Under the pieces are notes generated by a model that was not told the DNA's origin, made no database searches, and was given only the letters and a program-made list of their open reading frames with translations. The translations under genes and the position numbers were made by a program. Shown here piece by piece: positions 12,180-14,788 of a stretch of DNA of 14,788 nt. Within the stretch, counting starts at the first letter, position 1; the number at the start of each line of letters is the position of its first letter. Location of the stretch: the NCBI GenBank assembly GCA_902799855.1, contig CADCCA010000022.1, positions 1-14,788 of the forward strand. Direction: 5' to 3'. Source of the stretch: an uncultured Erysipelotrichaceae bacterium (GTDB taxonomy: Bacteria > Bacillota_I > Bacilli_A > RFN20 > CAG-826).

Positions 12180-14024
12180 ATGTTTAAAAGATTCATTCAT
12201 TATTACCATAATCATAAGCTCATCTTCACTCTTGATATGATCGCCGCTTTTTTAATCGCTGTCACGGGTATTACTTATCCAATTATCACTAGAGAGATGC
12301 TTTCTAGATGGGTACCTAATGAAGAACTTAAATATATCATCATCGGTGGTGCTGCCTTATTAGGCATATACATTATTAGAATGGGTTTACGCTTCTTCGT
12401 GCAATATTTCGGTCACGTTATGGGTGTCCGTATGCAAGGCGAAATGCGAAGCGACTTATTCAATAAATTACAAAAACTCCCTTATTCATATTTCGATAAC
12501 CATGAAACTGGTGTCATTATGTCGACGATGACTAATGATCTATTCGACATTAGTGAATTAGCCCATCACGGTCCAGAAAATATCTTTATCGCTTCTTTTA
12601 CGGCGATAGGCGCGATTACTTATTTAATCATTATCGATTGGATCTTAGGTGTCATTCTTTTAGCGGTCATTCCATTACTCGTTTTAGTGACATGGTTTTT
12701 TAGAAGAAAATTCCGTTCAGCAATGCGTAGAAGTAAAAAAGCCATCGCTGGAATTAACGCGAGATTAGAAAGTTCCATAAGCGGTATTAGAGTGACTAAA
12801 GCGTTCACTAACGAAGAAACAGAAAGAAAACGCTTCGAAGAAGCAAACCAAGAATATATCGACGCTAGACGTGATGTCTTTGCCTCAATGGGTAAATACT
12901 TCGCTGTTTCTCAGTTCATCACTGATTTCTTTAACGTTTTAGTTTTAGTGGTGGGCGGTATTTTCTTATATAAAGGTATCGGTAACTTCAAGCTACCAGA
13001 TTACAGCGCTTTTATCGTTTCTGTCGGTTTATTTATTAATCCGATTAACCAACTCATCATGTTCATGGAACAATTTGAAAGTGCTTCCGCTGGATTTGCT
13101 AGATTCATTGCGTTATTAGATGAAGAAGAAGAAACCATCCATAACGGCACTAAAGAATGCCCAGCTTTAGAAGGTGATATCGTCTTTGATCACGTCAGTT
13201 TCCATTACGACACTAGTGATGAAGTTTTAGATGATGTTTCTTTCCATTTAGAAAAAGGAAAAACTCTCGCTTTGGTGGGTCCAAGTGGTGGAGGCAAAAC
13301 AACTATCTGCCATCTTATTCCCCGTTTCTATTTTTTAGAAAAAGGTCATATTTATATCGATAATATCGATATTGGAGAATACACTCTCAACTCTTTAAGA
13401 GAGAAAATTGGTATCGTTCAACAAGATGTTTTCCTTTTTGGTGGCACGATTAAAGATAATATCTTGTATGGCAAAAGTAATGCTACTGATGAAGAAATTA
13501 TTGAAGCCGCAAAAAGAGCGAATATTCTTGATTTTATTAACTCTTTACCAAATGGCTTTGATACCGAAATCGGAGAAAGAGGTGTGAGACTTTCTGGTGG
13601 TCAAAAACAAAGATTATCAATTGCTAGATTATTCTTAAAGAACCCACCAATTCTCATCCTAGATGAAGCAACAAGTGCCTTAGATAATACAACAGAAATG
13701 CTCATTCAAAAATCGCTTAATGAACTTGCTAAAGGTAGAACCTGTTTAGTGGTCGCACACCGTTTATCAACCATTAAAAACGCTGATGAAATTGCTGTCA
13801 TCTCCCAAGGCAAAATCAAAGAAATGGGTAAGCATGATGACTTATTAAAACAAAACGGTATTTACGCTATAAATTACAGTTCAAAAATAGCGATGTTTCC
13901 ATCGCTAATATTGATATCGGTTAAGCTTTTAGAATTATCTTTTTGTATAAGAATATTGAAGCCACTGACTTACTATCTTTTATCTTGCCTTGAGCAATCA
14001 TCTCTTCAATTTCTTCTAAAGTAA
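12180..14024 (+). CDS. ABC-type multidrug/lipid exporter (membrane plus ATPase domains), C-terminus apparently frameshifted
   Basis: This is a half-transporter of the MsbA/BmrA type. Residues 1-310 form the six-helix membrane domain, with 'EMRSDLFNKLQKLPYSYFDNHETG' and 'RVTKAFTNEE' typical of type I exporters. The ATPase domain carries Walker A GPSGGGKTT (367-375), Q-loop Gln414/415, signature LSGGQ (471-475), Walker B ILILDE (491-496), D-loop SALD (499-502) and switch His527. It should work as a dimer, moving a lipid or drug outward; the substrate is unknown. After 'LLKQNGIYA' (residue 563) the open frame runs 51 codons of non-family sequence antisense to the Nudix gene. A neighbouring frame from 13868 reads YKLQFKNSDVSIANIDIG and stops at 13922-13924, matching the usual 'LYxLQF' tail. 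A small indel near 13866-13870 is therefore likely. The true product would be about 581 residues. The ORF as it stands is 614. Confidence 0.85.
   Translation: MFKRFIHYYHNHKLIFTLDMIAAFLIAVTGITYPIITREMLSRWVPNEELKYIIIGGAALLGIYIIRMGLRFFVQYFGHVMGVRMQGEMRSDLFNKLQKLPYSYFDNHETGVIMSTMTNDLFDISELAHHGPENIFIASFTAIGAITYLIIIDWILGVILLAVIPLLVLVTWFFRRKFRSAMRRSKKAIAGINARLESSISGIRVTKAFTNEETERKRFEEANQEYIDARRDVFASMGKYFAVSQFITDFFNVLVLVVGGIFLYKGIGNFKLPDYSAFIVSVGLFINPINQLIMFMEQFESASAGFARFIALLDEEEETIHNGTKECPALEGDIVFDHVSFHYDTSDEVLDDVSFHLEKGKTLALVGPSGGGKTTICHLIPRFYFLEKGHIYIDNIDIGEYTLNSLREKIGIVQQDVFLFGGTIKDNILYGKSNATDEEIIEAAKRANILDFINSLPNGFDTEIGERGVRLSGGQKQRLSIARLFLKNPPILILDEATSALDNTTEMLIQKSLNELAKGRTCLVVAHRLSTIKNADEIAVISQGKIKEMGKHDDLLKQNGIYAINYSSKIAMFPSLILISVKLLELSFCIRILKPLTYYLLSCLEQSSLQFLLK
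13883..13907 (-). terminator. Rho-independent terminator of the Nudix gene
   Basis: Read on the minus strand, an 8-bp perfect stem (13900-13907 with 13888-13895) has a GAAA tetraloop and is followed by five T residues (complement of 13883-13887). It lies 14 bases beyond the Nudix stop codon and inside the extreme 3' end of the converging exporter gene. Confidence 0.75.
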
Positions 14025-14457
14025 GATAGATAAGGTCAATACATTCATCGTTATCAAGATGTCTTTCTTCTTTGACGGCCTTAGGGCAGTAATAAAGATG
14101 AATGACTTCGGTGGAATAGCCAGGAGTGGGGTAACTATCTCCTAAATGAATCATTTCAAGTGGGCGATAGCCTGTTTCTTCTAATAATTCTCTTTTAGCG
14201 GCTTCAAGAGGTATTTCACCTTCTTCAAGTTTACCCGCTGGCATCTCAATGATTTCTTCGTTCATCGCGTAGCGGTATTGCTTTTCAAAGATGAATTTGT
14301 CATCGACTTTAAAAAGAATCGCTACTCCTCCGCGATGATGAACAATCTCTCTTAATGAGGTTTGTCCATTCGGGCAAACAACCTCGTCTTTAGTGATATT
14401 AATGACACGTCCCTTATAAATTGGTTCTTGTCTCAACAATTTTTCAGTTTTGTCCAT
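13921..14457 (-). CDS. Nudix hydrolase, ADP-ribose pyrophosphatase type
   Basis: This 178-residue cytoplasmic enzyme has a complete Nudix box at 75-97 (GKLEEGEIPLEAAKRELLEETGY), matching GX5EX7REUXEEXGU. Its glutamates hold the Mg2+ ions. The surrounding sequence fits the ADP-ribose pyrophosphatase (NudF/YqkG) group: 'GRVINITKDEVVCPNG' near the start, 'VAILFKVDDKFIFEKQYRYAMNEEIIEMPAGK' before the box, and 'SYPTPGYSTEVIHLYYC' after it, with the conserved Pro near 16 residues past the box. The usual reaction is ADP-ribose to AMP plus ribose-5-phosphate, limiting unwanted ADP-ribosylation. Family length is about 170-210, so it looks complete. A TATTAT box ends six bases before the ATG, so the mRNA is probably leaderless. 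It is divergent from pepC and convergent with the ABC exporter. Confidence 0.9.
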   Translation of the reverse strand: MDKTEKLLRQEPIYKGRVINITKDEVVCPNGQTSLREIVHHRGGVAILFKVDDKFIFEKQYRYAMNEEIIEMPAGKLEEGEIPLEAAKRELLEETGYRPLEMIHLGDSYPTPGYSTEVIHLYYCPKAVKEERHLDNDECIDLIYLTLEEIEEMIAQGKIKDSKSVASIFLYKKIILKA

Positions 14458-14463
14458 ATATCA

Positions 14464-14469
14464 ATAATA
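14464..14469 (-). promoter_or_regulatory. -10 box of the Nudix gene, probably leaderless
   Basis: On the minus strand TATTAT ends six bases before the ATG (complement of 14455-14457). A TTGCAA at 19 bases upstream is the best -35 candidate. No Shine-Dalgarno is present. Confidence 0.45.
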
Positions 14470-14488
14470 CACTTTTTTACCGTCTTAT

Positions 14489-14516
14489 TTGCAATAAATA
14501 TTATTTAACTTAAAAT
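14489..14516 (+). promoter_or_regulatory. Promoter of pepC
   Basis: TTGCAA (14489-14494) and TAAAAT (14511-14516) are 16 bases apart, or 17 if read as TTTGCA from 14488. A normal leader with AGAGG at 14531-14535 follows. The region is shared back to back with the Nudix promoter. Confidence 0.5.
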
Positions 14517-14540
14517 AATAGGGATAGAAAAGAGGAAACT

Positions 14541-14788
14541 ATGATGGAAAGTATTAAAAAAGAAAATCTTAAAAATCTCAATGACGATAAGAACAAAATC
14601 TTACGTCATGCTTTATCTAAGAGCTCCTTATACACTTTAGTGAGTTCTCAAGATGCTGATCCAGAAATGGATTTTAATTTTGATATTAATATCAAAACAC
14701 TTCCTGCCGCTAACCAAAAAGCGTCTGGCAGATGCTGGTTATTCGCTGCCACTAATGTGTGCCGTGAAGTCATCGCTAAAGAATGCGG
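14541..14788 (+). CDS. pepC: Aminopeptidase C (bleomycin hydrolase family, peptidase C1B), 5' part only
   Basis: Only the first 82 codons are in the window and the gene runs off the right edge. The N-terminal part contains 'LYTLVSSQDADPEMDFNFDINIKTLPAANQKASGRCWLFAATNV', in which Q-x-x-S-G-R-C-W-L-F-A (59-69) is the active-site segment of PepC/bleomycin hydrolase; Cys65 is the catalytic cysteine and Gln59 the oxyanion-hole residue. The full family protein is about 440-450 residues and forms a hexameric cytoplasmic barrel that trims amino acids from peptide N-termini. The start at 14541 has AGAGG five bases upstream; the adjacent ATG at 14544 is an equal alternative. The His and Asn of the catalytic triad lie outside the window. 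Confidence 0.9.
   Translation, partial: MMESIKKENLKNLNDDKNKILRHALSKSSLYTLVSSQDADPEMDFNFDINIKTLPAANQKASGRCWLFAATNVCREVIAKEC

Overview
The window reads as chromosomal DNA from an AT-rich, low-GC Gram-positive bacterium, most likely an uncultured anaerobic gut member of the Bacilli/Erysipelotrichia-Mollicutes neighbourhood. Support comes from the composition, lipoproteins with very long polyserine linkers (common in that group), A-type flavodiiron oxygen defence, and short gene spacing. TGG encodes Trp, and a TGA stop sits inside an ATGA overlap at 3871-3874, so this is the standard bacterial code and not the Mycoplasma code. No transposase, phage gene, CRISPR array, rRNA or complete tRNA is visible.

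Layout: (1) 1-2972 holds a surface lipoprotein with two Big_2-like domains alternating with two possible carbohydrate-binding modules, then an orphan membrane protein; each has its own promoter and terminator. (2) 2994-3446 is a non-coding block with what look like two consecutive structured RNAs. Both start from near-identical promoters carrying a GTGRCA-N5-GTGACA direct repeat. (3) 3488-5016 is a three-gene operon: a small HTH protein with repeats in its promoter, an unknown alpha-helical protein with a glycine-rich hydrophobic hairpin, and a small membrane protein. (4) 5067-8444 is a divergent pair of lipoproteins, a GalM-like aldose 1-epimerase (minus) and a 5'-nucleotidase-family metallophosphatase (plus), with a palindrome between them. 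(5) 8566-9529 is a small membrane protein converging on a GNAT acetyltransferase. (6) 9630-12162 is an oxygen-defence operon: flavodoxin, a four-domain flavodiiron protein, and a 51-residue rubredoxin. (7) 12180-14788 holds an ABC exporter whose C-terminus looks frameshifted, a convergent Nudix hydrolase, and the 5' end of a PepC-type cysteine aminopeptidase.

The three lipoproteins form a surface set plausibly used for scavenging glycans, sugars and nucleotides. The flavodoxin/flavodiiron/rubredoxin operon supplies electrons and a diiron site for reducing O2 or NO to water or N2O. A recurrent feature is translation initiation: at least five genes have a -10-like hexamer ending 6-7 bases before the ATG and no Shine-Dalgarno, suggesting leaderless mRNAs, whereas downstream genes in operons mostly carry a Shine-Dalgarno.
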